Shown: piece by piece, positions 13,630-21,458 of the stretch
Layout of the letters: each line of letters starts with the position of its first letter
Numbering within the stretch: the first letter of the stretch is position 1
Assembly: GCA_035536235.1 (NCBI GenBank)
Contig: DATLOQ010000005.1
Location: 1-21,595, forward strand
Direction of reading: 5' to 3'
Source: DATLNF01 sp035536235
GTDB taxonomy: Bacteria > Actinomycetota > Actinomycetes > BP-191
Length of the DNA stretch: 21,595 bases
Translations under genes and position numbers: made by a program
Notes under the pieces: generated by a model
What the model saw: only the letters and a program-made list of their open reading frames with translations
Databases searched by the model: none
Told to the model about the DNA's origin: nothing

Positions 13630-14529
13630 TCAGCCACGCTGCTGCAGGAGGGCGAGGTGTGCAGCGTTGCTCGGACGCCGCAGGTCAGTCGCGGTTGCGG
13701 CTGCCGCGCGCGCTGCGATCTCGCCGAGGTGCTTCCCGCGCATCGCGTTGATGCCCAGCCGTGCCAGCGTCGCGACATCCGGCTCGATGACCAGCACCGG
13801 GGTGCCGCTGCGGCGCACTCGGCGGGCTTCGGCGACGACGTTGCGGTGCCAGAGCAGCCGCAAGCCGAGGTCGACCTGTGGCCTGGCGGCGACCGGCCGC
13901 ACCGACATCGGCGAGCTCACCACGACGAGGTCCAGCCCGAGTCCGGCGAGCAGGTCGGCATTGGTGGGAGAGTGGACCCCGCCATCGACGTACTCCACGC
14001 CATCGATCGTGACCGGCTGGAAGTAGCCGGGTATCGCGCAGGATGCCGCTACAGCGCGCCCCACGTCCGTAGCAGGCGCGTCGCCGCGACCAAAGACCAC
14101 GCGCACTCCGTCGCGGCGGCGGGCGGCGACGACCCACAGGTCCTCAGCTGGCCAGGCTGAGCCCAGCTGACGGCGTACACCAGCCGCGATTGACGCAGTG
14201 GACACGCGCCCGGCCGGCACCAGCGCGGTTGCGAGCACGACGGGCCGCGCGCGCCACGGTCGCCGGGCGGCCGCCGCGAGCACCCCGAGGCCGGCGACAC
14301 GGCGCATCGGCATGGCGACCTGCGGCGCGTCGGCGGGCATCGACGCTGGCGGCTTGCGGTCGGGTGCTCGAAGAGACGCGCCCACGAGCGCCCCCGCTGA
14401 GGTGCCCACGACGATGCTGGCCAGCCGGGCGTCCCAGCCGGCGCTGTCCTGCAAGGCGGAGAGCACACCACGGTGAAACGCCTCGCCGGTGATGCCGCCA
14501 GCCCCGAGCACCAAGCCGATCCGGGTCAC
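13630..14529 (-). CDS. Patatin-like phospholipase family protein
   Basis: A 299-residue patatin-fold hydrolase with a Ser-Asp catalytic dyad. The N-terminal oxyanion loop is LGAGGITGEAFH (8-19), the nucleophile is Ser44 in GTSAG (42-46), and the acid is Asp182 in DGG (182-184), followed by VHSPTNADLL. Family members hydrolyse ester bonds of phospholipids or other lipids; a bacterial substrate is rarely known. It has no signal peptide, so it is probably cytoplasmic or peripheral. The start is GTG 14529, chosen because MTRIGLVLGAGG matches the family N-terminus; no good ribosome site or -10 is visible. It is downstream of the Ala/Pro/Glu-rich gene in the same direction with an 82-bp gap, and could be co-transcribed with it. 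It is convergent with the HhH-GPD gene. Confidence 0.9.
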   Translation of the reverse strand: MTRIGLVLGAGGITGEAFHRGVLSALQDSAGWDARLASIVVGTSAGALVGASLRAPDRKPPASMPADAPQVAMPMRRVAGLGVLAAAARRPWRARPVVLATALVPAGRVSTASIAAGVRRQLGSAWPAEDLWVVAARRRDGVRVVFGRGDAPATDVGRAVAASCAIPGYFQPVTIDGVEYVDGGVHSPTNADLLAGLGLDLVVVSSPMSVRPVAARPQVDLGLRLLWHRNVVAEARRVRRSGTPVLVIEPDVATLARLGINAMRGKHLGEIAARAAAATATDLRRPSNAAHLALLQQRG

Positions 14530-14611
14530 GGGCGCACCGTGCGTCGTCCGCGGCCCGTTGCTGATCTCTGCAGCCCGCTCCTGTGCGCCGCGGTCGCAGA
14601 CGGTTCAAAGA

Positions 14612-16129
14612 TCAACGTGCGGTGGAGCCCGGAGTGTCATCTGGTACGTCGGGTGCGGTCGCCGAGTCCGCCGCGGCCGGCTCGGCCGGCTCGGCCGGCT
14701 CGGCCGGCTCGGCCGGTTGTGCCGGCTCAGCGGGAGGTGCCGGCTCAGCGGGAGGTGCCGCCTCAGCGGGAGGTGCCGGCTCAGCGGGAGGTGCGGCCTC
14801 AGCGTGAGGTGCGGCCTCAGCGGGAGGTGCGGTTGCCACGGCGGGTGCCGGTTCGGTCGGTGGTGCCTGCTCGGCTGCTGGTGCAGTTGCCTCGGGGGAA
14901 GCTGGGTCAGCGGCAGGCGTCGCCTCTGCGGGCGGTGTGGCTGATTCGGCAGGCGCGCTCTCGGCGGGTGCCGCCCCGGAGCCGGGGTCGACGGGCGCCG
15001 CCGGCGGAGCTTGCTCCGGCTGGTCGAGCATCGGCACGGCGAAGTGCTCGGCATCGGCTGCCTCGACCGGCGCAGGCGGTGCCGCAGCCGCGGTTACGGC
15101 CTCGGCTGCCTCCGGTGCTGCCGGCTCTTGGACTGGCGGCTCTTGGGCTGCCGGCTCCTGGCTGGCCGAGTCCTGCGAAGTTGGTTCCTGGGCAGCCGGG
15201 CCGGCAGCACTCGGCTCTTGAACTGCCGGCGCCACCGCCCGGGTGGGGTGCTGGGTCGGCGAATCCGGTGCGCCTCCGGACGGCGGCGCGCCTGGATCCT
15301 GCGGGGGCGACATGGCCTCGGAAGTGCCGGGCGCCGTGGCGGGGCCCTCCCCCTCGATCAGTGGTGGGGGCGTGGCGGCGCCGGGCGACTCGAGGCCCGC
15401 GACGGCGGCCTCACCTGTCGCATCAGGTACGACGCCGTCGGGAGTCGCAGCCGCATCGCTCACCTGTTGACCTTTCTTGCCTCGACCGCCCCGGCGGCGG
15501 CGCTTCTTGACCCCCTCGGCGTCGGCGATCTCGTCGCCGGGCCGCGGCGGACGCGCGGCGCCCGGCGTACGGGCAGCACGTTCGGGCCGGGGTCGTGGCT
15601 TCTTCTTCGGCGGCGGGGGAGCGTCGTCCGGATGGGTCTTCACCCACTCGTTGAGGATGGCGTCATGCACGACGCCCCAGCGACGGCGTACGTCGTCCCA
15701 GTCGGCGTCGGCCGGGACAGCGGCGGTGACCAGCTCCCACGCGAACCTCGCGGCCGGGTTGGGCTTGCGTCCGCGCAGCAGCTGATCAGCCATCTTCAGT
15801 CCGGCGGCCGAGAAATCCGCCCAGCCCTCGGCGGCTTCTCCGGCCGCATGCAGCTCGGCTTCACCGGGCCGCGGGCCGCGAGGTGCTGAAGGCTCGCGTC
15901 GCGGGCGCTCGGCACCGCCGGCCGGTCGGGACGAGCCGCTGGTCGGGCGAGACCCCGTCGGACGGCCGCGGCCGGCGGCGCGCTCGCGGGGCTTCTCCTC
16001 CTCGTACGGGATGCCGAGGCGGACCGCCTCTTCCTTGCGGGCCTCCCGCTCGAGGGCGTCGTTGAAGCGGAGGATCTCCTTGTTCTCGTTGACCACCGAC
16101 TTGTCCATAAAGGACACGCGCTTGCTCAT
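14612..16129 (-). CDS. Unrecognised basic and Ala/Pro/Glu-rich protein
   Basis: I do not recognise a named family. From ATG 16129 it has 505 residues in four parts. (1) 1-50: charged and helical, MSKRVSFMDKSVVNENKEIL then EREARKEEAVRLGIPYEEEK. (2) 50-88: Arg/Gly/Pro/Ser linker. (3) 89-170: a compact helical segment, AEGWADFSAAGLKMADQLL to RRRWGVVHDAILNEWV, with three Trp, the only part that looks folded. (4) 171-222: a basic tract (PPPPKKKPRPRP, VKKRRRRGGRGKKGQQ) of nucleic-acid-binding type. The remaining 280 residues are Ala, Pro and Glu, ending in PAEPA repeats. The start has GAAGAAGG about 9 nt upstream; GTG 16153 is an alternative. RNase E-like proteins share such basic and Ala/Pro/Glu tails, but no catalytic domain is present. 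The frame is real: long, without stops, with clear segmental character. Confidence 0.7.
   Translation of the reverse strand: MSKRVSFMDKSVVNENKEILRFNDALEREARKEEAVRLGIPYEEEKPRERAAGRGRPTGSRPTSGSSRPAGGAERPRREPSAPRGPRPGEAELHAAGEAAEGWADFSAAGLKMADQLLRGRKPNPAARFAWELVTAAVPADADWDDVRRRWGVVHDAILNEWVKTHPDDAPPPPKKKPRPRPERAARTPGAARPPRPGDEIADAEGVKKRRRRGGRGKKGQQVSDAAATPDGVVPDATGEAAVAGLESPGAATPPPLIEGEGPATAPGTSEAMSPPQDPGAPPSGGAPDSPTQHPTRAVAPAVQEPSAAGPAAQEPTSQDSASQEPAAQEPPVQEPAAPEAAEAVTAAAAPPAPVEAADAEHFAVPMLDQPEQAPPAAPVDPGSGAAPAESAPAESATPPAEATPAADPASPEATAPAAEQAPPTEPAPAVATAPPAEAAPHAEAAPPAEPAPPAEAAPPAEPAPPAEPAQPAEPAEPAEPAEPAAADSATAPDVPDDTPGSTAR
14681..14826. repeat. Tandem coding repeats: 9-mer x4, 18-mer x6
   Basis: Inside the gene at 14612-16129. 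The unit ctcggccgg repeats exactly four times (14681-14716). Then an 18-bp unit, gtgccggctcagcgggag, runs six times with few changes (14719-14826). On the minus strand these encode PAE-type and PPAEPA/PPAEAA repeats at the C-terminus. Both periods are multiples of three, so copy-number change would keep the frame. This is a candidate slippage or variable-number tract. Confidence 0.85.
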
Positions 16130-16204
16130 GCCGGTGGCCTTCTTCTTGCTCACGAGACGCGCAGCCCTCTCACTTGGTGCCCAGGCGGTGACCCAGGTGT
16201 ACGG

Positions 16205-16228
16205 ACACCCTGCCATTTCGAGGGGTGT
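16205..16228. terminator. Weak hairpin after the PIG-L deacetylase gene
   Basis: acaccc (16205-16210) and gggtgt (16223-16228) form a 6-bp stem with a 12-nt loop. It lies about 45 nt beyond the PIG-L stop on the minus strand and about 75 nt before the next start. It could end PIG-L transcription, but the stem is short and the evidence is thin. Confidence 0.3.
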
Positions 16229-16272
16229 TTCGTCGCCTCCGCGAGCCGCAGGCAGCTGACGAAGCAGCCGCG

Positions 16273-16992
16273 TCAGGCAGTGTCGATCACCCGGTACGCC
16301 TCGGCCAGCCGTCCTTCGGGGAGACCCGCGGCCGAAGCCTCGCGCGCGAGCCAGCTGCGCAGCATCCCGTCCAGGTCGTCCATGTGCGCGGTCTGGCTGA
16401 CGTGCTGCCGGAGTGCAGCCAGCTTGGCGTCGTAGGTGTCGGTGACGTCGACCCACCGGTCCGCGTCGGCGGACATCAGCCACATCTCGCTCACCGACCA
16501 CGCCTCGAGTCCTTCGTCGGCCAGCAGCTCCGGGTGCGCGTAGGGGTTGCGCGCATCGGGGTACACCGCGCTCATGGCCGCCTCGCCGGTAGCCAGGTGG
16601 TCCGGATGGCTGGCGTAGATGCGCGCGTAGTTGCGCTCTGGTGACTGGGTGAGGACGCGCTGCGGCCGCACCTGACGGATCACCCGCGAGATGTCGCGGC
16701 GCAGCTCATGCGTCACGTAGACCCGCCCATCGGGGTAGCCGAGGAACCGGACGTCGGTGACGCCGACCTCTGCTGCCGCTGCGCGCTGCTCGGCCTGCCG
16801 GATGCCGGCGATGTCTGACCGCGCTACCGCTGGGTCGAAGCCACCGGCATCGCCGTCGGTGACGAGGCAGTAGGTGACCTCGACGCCGGCCTTCGTCCAG
16901 ATGGCGATGGTGCCGGCCGATCCGAAGTCGACGTCGTCGGGGTGGGCGGTGATGACGAGCACGCGCTCGATGTCAGCGTCGTCCAGTGGCAT
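16273..16992 (-). CDS. PIG-L family zinc deacetylase
   Basis: A 239-residue LmbE/PIG-L protein, a zinc enzyme that removes acyl groups from N-acetyl sugars and related conjugates. The signature AHPDD (16-20) supplies His17 and Asp20, and SHPDH (128-132) supplies the third ligand, His132. GTIAIWTKAGVEVTYCLVTDGDAGG is the usual second-strand region. It is shorter than mycothiol conjugate amidase Mca and the mycothiol deacetylase MshB, so a mycothiol role is possible but not shown. The start is ATG 16992, with a strong ribosome site AGGAGG 6 nt upstream on the minus strand. It diverges from the exonuclease III gene across 98 bp, which must hold both promoters. Downstream is the Ala/Pro/Glu-rich gene, after a 143-bp gap. 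Confidence 0.92.
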   Translation of the reverse strand: MPLDDADIERVLVITAHPDDVDFGSAGTIAIWTKAGVEVTYCLVTDGDAGGFDPAVARSDIAGIRQAEQRAAAAEVGVTDVRFLGYPDGRVYVTHELRRDISRVIRQVRPQRVLTQSPERNYARIYASHPDHLATGEAAMSAVYPDARNPYAHPELLADEGLEAWSVSEMWLMSADADRWVDVTDTYDAKLAALRQHVSQTAHMDDLDGMLRSWLAREASAAGLPEGRLAEAYRVIDTA

Positions 16993-17090
16993 GCGGCCTC
17001 CTTCAGTGGCAGTGCGAGCCGCATTCTTCCAGCCGGTGGCAGCCCGGAGACGACGGGGCGGGACGCGCTCCGGTAGGAAATGATCTGGCC

Positions 17091-17861
17091 ATGCTCCTCG
17101 TCACGTGGAACGTCAACTCCCTCACAGCGCGGCTGCCGCGGGTCCTGGAGCTCCTCCACACGCACCGGCCGGACGTCGTTTGCCTGCAGGAGACCAAGGT
17201 GCGGCCAGAGGCGTTTCCGCACGGCGAGCTCGAGGCGGCCGGATACGCCGCTGTCGACCACAGCGGCGGGCGTTGGGCCGGTGTCGCTGTGCTCGCGCCG
17301 GTCGGCACCCCGCTGCTGGAGGCGACGCCCGGGCTGCCGGGCGAGGCCGTAGCCGAGGAGGCGCGGTGGATCGAGGCGCGGATCGGCGACCTCACCGTCG
17401 TCAGTGTGTACGTCGTCAACGGGCGTGAGCTGGACACGCCGTCGTACGCCGACAAGCTGGTGTTCCTCGATGCGATGACGACGCGGCTGCGCGAGCTGGC
17501 TGGTCGTCCTCTCTTCGTCGCGGGTGACTTCAACATCGCGCCCGCTGACGTCGACGTCTGGGACCCATCGCTGTTCGTGGGTACGACGCACACCAGCGCT
17601 CCGGAGCGCGATCGGCTCGCGCGGATTCTCGACGCCGGCCTGGTGGACGCCTACCGCCACCTTGAGCCCGAGGCGGCGCACTACACCTACTGGGACTACC
17701 GGGCCGGCAACTTCCACCGCAACCTGGGCATGCGCATCGACCTCGCGCTCGTGAGCCGAGACCTGGTCCTCCGGCTGCGCCGCTGCGCCATCGACCGGCA
17801 GTTTCGCAAGGGCCTCAAGCCCAGCGACCACGCGCCGCTGCTGGTCGAGCTCTCAGACTAG
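17091..17861 (+). CDS. xthA: Exodeoxyribonuclease III (AP endonuclease)
   Basis: A 256-residue endonuclease/exonuclease/phosphatase-fold enzyme that cuts DNA at abasic sites and has 3' exonuclease and 3' phosphatase activity in base excision repair. Active-site residues are all visible: Asn7 (TWNVNS), Glu34 (LQETK), Tyr107 (VSVYVVNG), Asp146 and Asn148 (GDFNIAP), Asp246 and His247 (PSDHAP). The length is normal. The start is ATG 17091, because MLLVTWNVNSL is the family N-terminus; the frame runs 35 codons further up but overlaps the PIG-L gene. AATGAT ends 6 nt before the ATG and may be a leaderless -10; a TAGGAAA stretch is a weaker ribosome-site candidate. It is convergent with the lipoprotein gene, with 9 bp between stops. 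Confidence 0.96.
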   Translation: MLLVTWNVNSLTARLPRVLELLHTHRPDVVCLQETKVRPEAFPHGELEAAGYAAVDHSGGRWAGVAVLAPVGTPLLEATPGLPGEAVAEEARWIEARIGDLTVVSVYVVNGRELDTPSYADKLVFLDAMTTRLRELAGRPLFVAGDFNIAPADVDVWDPSLFVGTTHTSAPERDRLARILDAGLVDAYRHLEPEAAHYTYWDYRAGNFHRNLGMRIDLALVSRDLVLRLRRCAIDRQFRKGLKPSDHAPLLVELSD

Positions 17862-17870
17862 GCGGATGGC

Positions 17871-18770
17871 CTATCGGGTCGGCTTGGTGGATCTCATCAC
17901 CGACGTCGTGTCGCTGCTGAACCGCACCGCCTGGATCATGCCTGTGGTCACCGCGTGCTCCTTGACGGTGAGCTGGTAGCGGTCGGCCACCCAGGTCTCC
18001 ATCTTCGACACCGCGTCGATGTCGCCGGAGAGCGTGAGCGTGCTGGTGACCACCGTCGTCGCGACCTTCTCGCCGCCGATGACGATCGTCTCCTTGCGCG
18101 CGACCTTCGCCTCGAGCGCGGCGGTCGTGGCGTTGTCGGTGGAGATGATCGTCCACTTCCAGGTGCGGCCTACTGCGGGGGGCTGGGGGAGCAGCTGCAC
18201 CGGCTTGATGGGACGGAACTCCTTGACGAAAGCCGGCGTCGTGAGCTTCAGCTGCACCAGGTCGATGCTCGACGCCGAGAAGCGAACTGTCTGCTCGGTG
18301 CTGCCCTGCTCTCCGCTCAATGACGAGTGCTGGTCGTCGCCTCTAGCCGGATCGATGCGCAGGCTCGACTCGCTGTCCACCGGCTGCTCGCCGCCGAGGT
18401 CCGACGTGAAGGTGCCGGTCGTGTCGAGCGTGTAGCCACCCGGAGCGGCGGACAGCCGCTTGGCTGCCGGCCCGGGTGGCGCCGTGGACACCGGGCTGGG
18501 GCTGGTATTGCTGGGGATGCCGCCGGCGGTCGTACCCGGTGCCGGTACGACGGTCGCACCGGGCTGGCCGAGCCGCGACGGGGCAGCACCCGGTGCGGAC
18601 GGCACGGCCGGCACGGCACTCGACGACGGGGTCGTGGTCGCCTGGGTCGACTGGCTCGGGCTGACATCTGCTGCGTCGTCCTGCGCGGTGTCGTCGCTCG
18701 AGCAGGCGGCCAGGGACAGGACCAGGGCGAGCGCGGCCGTCGTACGGCGGGCGCGGCGAAGTGTTGTCAC
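17871..18770 (-). CDS. Lipoprotein of unknown function
   Basis: A 299-residue exported protein. The N-terminus is a lipoprotein signal: basic TLRRARR, hydrophobic LALVLSL, lipobox LAAC with Cys23, then SSDDTAQDD. A Thr/Ser/Pro/Ala-rich stalk of about 85 residues follows. The C-terminal 185 residues (YTLDTTGTFTSDLGG onward) alternate polar and hydrophobic residues as in beta-rich folds, and hold GRTWKWTIISTD and KETIVIGGEKVATTVV. This recalls LolA/LppX-like or DUF3108-type lipoproteins, but I cannot assign a family. The start is GTG 18770; a longer frame to 18827 would put the signal peptide 19 residues inside. On the minus strand GAGAAT lies 6 nt upstream (18777-18782), a possible leaderless -10. 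A dispersed repeat lies just upstream. It is convergent with exonuclease III. Confidence 0.82.
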   Translation of the reverse strand: MTTLRRARRTTAALALVLSLAACSSDDTAQDDAADVSPSQSTQATTTPSSSAVPAVPSAPGAAPSRLGQPGATVVPAPGTTAGGIPSNTSPSPVSTAPPGPAAKRLSAAPGGYTLDTTGTFTSDLGGEQPVDSESSLRIDPARGDDQHSSLSGEQGSTEQTVRFSASSIDLVQLKLTTPAFVKEFRPIKPVQLLPQPPAVGRTWKWTIISTDNATTAALEAKVARKETIVIGGEKVATTVVTSTLTLSGDIDAVSKMETWVADRYQLTVKEHAVTTGMIQAVRFSSDTTSVMRSTKPTR

Positions 18771-18809
18771 CCGGCCATTCTCACAGGTCGCATCCTTACT
18801 TCGGCGACC

Positions 18810-18880
18810 TTCACAGGGCAACTGCACACGACCGGCCCTCCTAGGGGGTCCACTTGGCCTGTTAACCGGGCAATTGGACA
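18810..18880. repeat. Dispersed 52-bp-period repeat, copy 2
   Basis: Gap-free partner of 2719-2789. The core at 18843-18869 matches 25 of 27 bases. The right end, accgggcaattggaca (18865-18880), is identical to the left motif of copy 1 (2722-2737). Its own left motif (18813-18828) is a degenerate version 52 bp earlier. It lies between two minus-strand genes, 40 bp upstream of the lipoprotein start and about 39 bp past the stop of the propeller gene. Confidence 0.75.
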
Positions 18881-18918
18881 GTGCGGATGGGCGTGGTGGC
18901 AGGTGGCAGGTGGTGGGG

Positions 18919-21354
18919 TTACAGGTCGGGGAGGACCACGCGCATGACGCCTCGGCCGAACGTCGCCGCGGTCAGCGTGTCGGTGGCCCGGTCGAAGTCG
19001 AGGTCCAGAATCGGGGCCCGCGGGAGGTTGGCCCCCACCGTGGACCACCGGGCGCCCCCGTCGCGGGTCACGTAGACCCCGACGTCGGTGCCGACGAGCA
19101 GGGTGCTGCGCCCGACCGGCACGATCTCGTTCACCGGTGCCCCGGGCAGGTTGCCGCTGATGTCGCGGAAGGTGCGGCCGAAGTCGGCAGTGCGCAGCAC
19201 GTGGGCGCGTCCGGCGCCGGAGCGGTAGCCGGAGTAGGTGACGTAGAAGACGTTGGGATCGGCCGGGTCGAAGGCGACCCGGGTGACCCACGCCTTCGCG
19301 GTGACGCCCCGTGGAGCGCGCACCTTGGTCCAGGTCTCACCGAGGTCGCGGGTCGTCCAGACCAGGCCCTCGTCGGTGCCCACCACGAGCCGTTTCGGGT
19401 CCGCGGGCGAGGCGGCCACCCAGGTGATGACGCCGTAGATGTGGTAGCCGCTGTCCGGGTCGAGCTGCTCCGGGTCGGTCGAGAGATCCTCGCTGATCGC
19501 GGTCCACGACGCGCCGCCGTTGGTCGAGCGGTTGAGCACGTTGCCGCCGTAGTACATGACGTCAGGGTTGGTGGGGTCGAACTGCAGCGGCGCCCACCAG
19601 CCGCGCCGGTCCGACGTCGTGGCTCCCAACGACTGGAACGAGAAGCCGCCGTCGAGGGAGCGAGTGCACGAGCCGTACTGCGAGCAGCCGTAGACGGAGA
19701 GGTCGTTCTTCGGATTGACCAGCGTCTGCAGACCGTCACCGCAGAGCCCGTACTTCGTCCACGACTCGGGCCGCGACACGCCACCCACTAGGTAGCTGCG
19801 CTGGCAGAGGTTGTCCTGCAGGCCAGTCACGATGCGACCCGGCTGCTGGCGGCTCACGCCGACGCTGTAGTGCTGGGTCCAGCCTTGCGAGACCCCGGCC
19901 ACCCAGGTGCCGACGAGGCCGTTGGCGCGCGAGCGGTACATGCCGCCGTCGTTGCCGAGGTATACCAAGCCGGCCACCCGCGGGTGCCACACCATCGCAT
20001 GCTGATCAGCGTGCACAGACACCTGGTGCAGGCCGGTCGCGACCCCGGCGAGGACCGATGAGTGCGGGATGAAGGAGACGCCTCCGTCACGTGACTCGAT
20101 CAGCTCGACTCCCGGGACGAAGACGCGCTGGGCGTCCGCCGGGTCGACGAAGAGACGGCCGAACCACCATCCGTACGTCGAGGAGTTGCCGGTCAGCATC
20201 GACGAGTCCGGGATCACAGCCCAGGTGGCGCCGGCGTCGTCGGAGCGGAAGAAGCCGCCGTGGCGGCCGTTGGTGGCGATGACGAGCGCGTAGAGGCGAC
20301 TGGAGTTGCTCGCCGCCACGGCGACACTGATGCGTCCCGTGTCCGCCGGTGACTCACCCGTCGGGCCGTCGACCACGCGGGTCCACGTGCCACCGCCGTC
20401 GAGGGATCGGTAGAACCCCGACCCGCGGCCGCCGTACACCCGGTGGGTGGGGTAGCGGACCCGGTCCCAGGTCGTGGCGTACATCCGCAGGGGGTTGCCG
20501 GGGTCGATGGCCAGGTCGGCGGCACCCGTCGTCTGGTTGGCGCCCGGAAGCACCAATGTCCAGCTGCTGCCGCCGTCGAGGGAGCGGTAGACGCCCCGCT
20601 GGCCGCCGGGCCGGTAGAGGTTGCCCGTGGCCGCGGCGAAGACGCGCTTGGGGTTCTTCGGATCCACGACGATGCGGCCGAAGCCACCGGTGTTCTTCAG
20701 CCCGACGTTGGTCCAGGTGCGGCCCTTGTCCCGCGACCGGTACATCCCGGTGCCGCCGAAGGTGACGCTCCCGCCGCCCGGTCCGGCCTCACCGGTGCCG
20801 GCGTAGATGGTCCCGTCCCGTCCGACCGCGAGCGCGCCGATCGACTGCGTCAGGGTGCCCGGCCAGGACGGGGTGTAGTTGGTGCCGCCGTCGGTGCTCT
20901 TCCACACCCCACCGGTGGCCGTGGCGATGTAGAGGGTGTTGTCCTCGGTGGCGTCGACGGCGATGTCGAGCACCCGGCCGCCGATGGCGGTCGGGCCCAT
21001 CAGCTGCCAGCGCGCTTTGGCCAGCGCCGGGTCGCGACGCGCCGTGTCGGCGGCGACCGCATCGGCCTCGGCCATGGCGCGCGCGTAGGTAGCGGGGTCC
21101 GCGGCGGCGCCATCGGGACCGGTGCGCTGCGCGTCGAAGAAGTCCCCGGGTGCGGTGACGTGTCGGTCATCGCCGAGCAGCAGGTCGGGACCGGTGACCC
21201 GGCGTACGGCGTCCGCGGTCGACAGCCGTGGGTCGCTGGCCAGGTCCGTCCCGGTAGGGCTGGCTGCCGTGCCGTGCAGAGCCAGGGCCGCTAGCCCGGA
21301 GACGAAGGCCAGGGCGTTGGCCGCGCCGAGCAGGCGACGGGTGGGCGTGCTCAT
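18919..21354 (-). CDS. Secreted Asp-box (BNR/sortilin-like) beta-propeller protein
   Basis: An 811-residue exported protein. Residues 1-31 form a signal peptide (RRLLGAANALAFVSGLAAL, cleavage likely near GTAAS). After a linker of about 85 residues, the rest is a series of propeller blades with at least ten Asp-box-like turns: STDGGTNY, SRDKGRTW, SLDGGSSW, SLDGGGTW, SDDAGATW, SRDGGVSF, SLDGGFSF, STNGGASW, TRDLGETW, TADFGRTF and TRDGGARW. They are often preceded by strands such as LAIDPGNPLRMYAT. This matches VPS10/sortilin or BNR proteins and xyloglucanase-type glycosidases, usually two seven-bladed propellers. No clear catalytic acid pair can be named, so enzyme or binding role is open. No anchor or sorting motif ends it (VLPDL). 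The start is ATG 21354, with ribosome site AGGAGG 8 nt upstream; the stop is TAA. Confidence 0.88.
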   Translation of the reverse strand: MSTPTRRLLGAANALAFVSGLAALALHGTAASPTGTDLASDPRLSTADAVRRVTGPDLLLGDDRHVTAPGDFFDAQRTGPDGAAADPATYARAMAEADAVAADTARRDPALAKARWQLMGPTAIGGRVLDIAVDATEDNTLYIATATGGVWKSTDGGTNYTPSWPGTLTQSIGALAVGRDGTIYAGTGEAGPGGGSVTFGGTGMYRSRDKGRTWTNVGLKNTGGFGRIVVDPKNPKRVFAAATGNLYRPGGQRGVYRSLDGGSSWTLVLPGANQTTGAADLAIDPGNPLRMYATTWDRVRYPTHRVYGGRGSGFYRSLDGGGTWTRVVDGPTGESPADTGRISVAVAASNSSRLYALVIATNGRHGGFFRSDDAGATWAVIPDSSMLTGNSSTYGWWFGRLFVDPADAQRVFVPGVELIESRDGGVSFIPHSSVLAGVATGLHQVSVHADQHAMVWHPRVAGLVYLGNDGGMYRSRANGLVGTWVAGVSQGWTQHYSVGVSRQQPGRIVTGLQDNLCQRSYLVGGVSRPESWTKYGLCGDGLQTLVNPKNDLSVYGCSQYGSCTRSLDGGFSFQSLGATTSDRRGWWAPLQFDPTNPDVMYYGGNVLNRSTNGGASWTAISEDLSTDPEQLDPDSGYHIYGVITWVAASPADPKRLVVGTDEGLVWTTRDLGETWTKVRAPRGVTAKAWVTRVAFDPADPNVFYVTYSGYRSGAGRAHVLRTADFGRTFRDISGNLPGAPVNEIVPVGRSTLLVGTDVGVYVTRDGGARWSTVGANLPRAPILDLDFDRATDTLTAATFGRGVMRVVLPDL

Positions 21355-21458
21355 GCGGAGGTCCTCCTACGTCGGCGTACCTTCTCGACACCACTTCGTC
21401 ACCGCGGGGTCGATCCCTGTCGGCAGGATTCCCCGGGCGATGAGCCAATAGGGAGAGC

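Noticed and set aside
14600..14615. tRNA T-arm-like ggttcaaagatc
   Set aside because: No acceptor stem or cloverleaf can be built around it, and it overlaps the end of a coding frame.
14681..14826. CRISPR-like tandem array
   Set aside because: The repeats are 9 and 18 bp with no spacers and lie in a coding frame; there are no cas genes.
14473..15510. Long plus-strand frame opposite the Ala/Pro/Glu-rich gene
   Set aside because: The product is Arg/Pro-rich low complexity from the same tandem repeats; the minus frame has a folded N-terminal part and a ribosome site.
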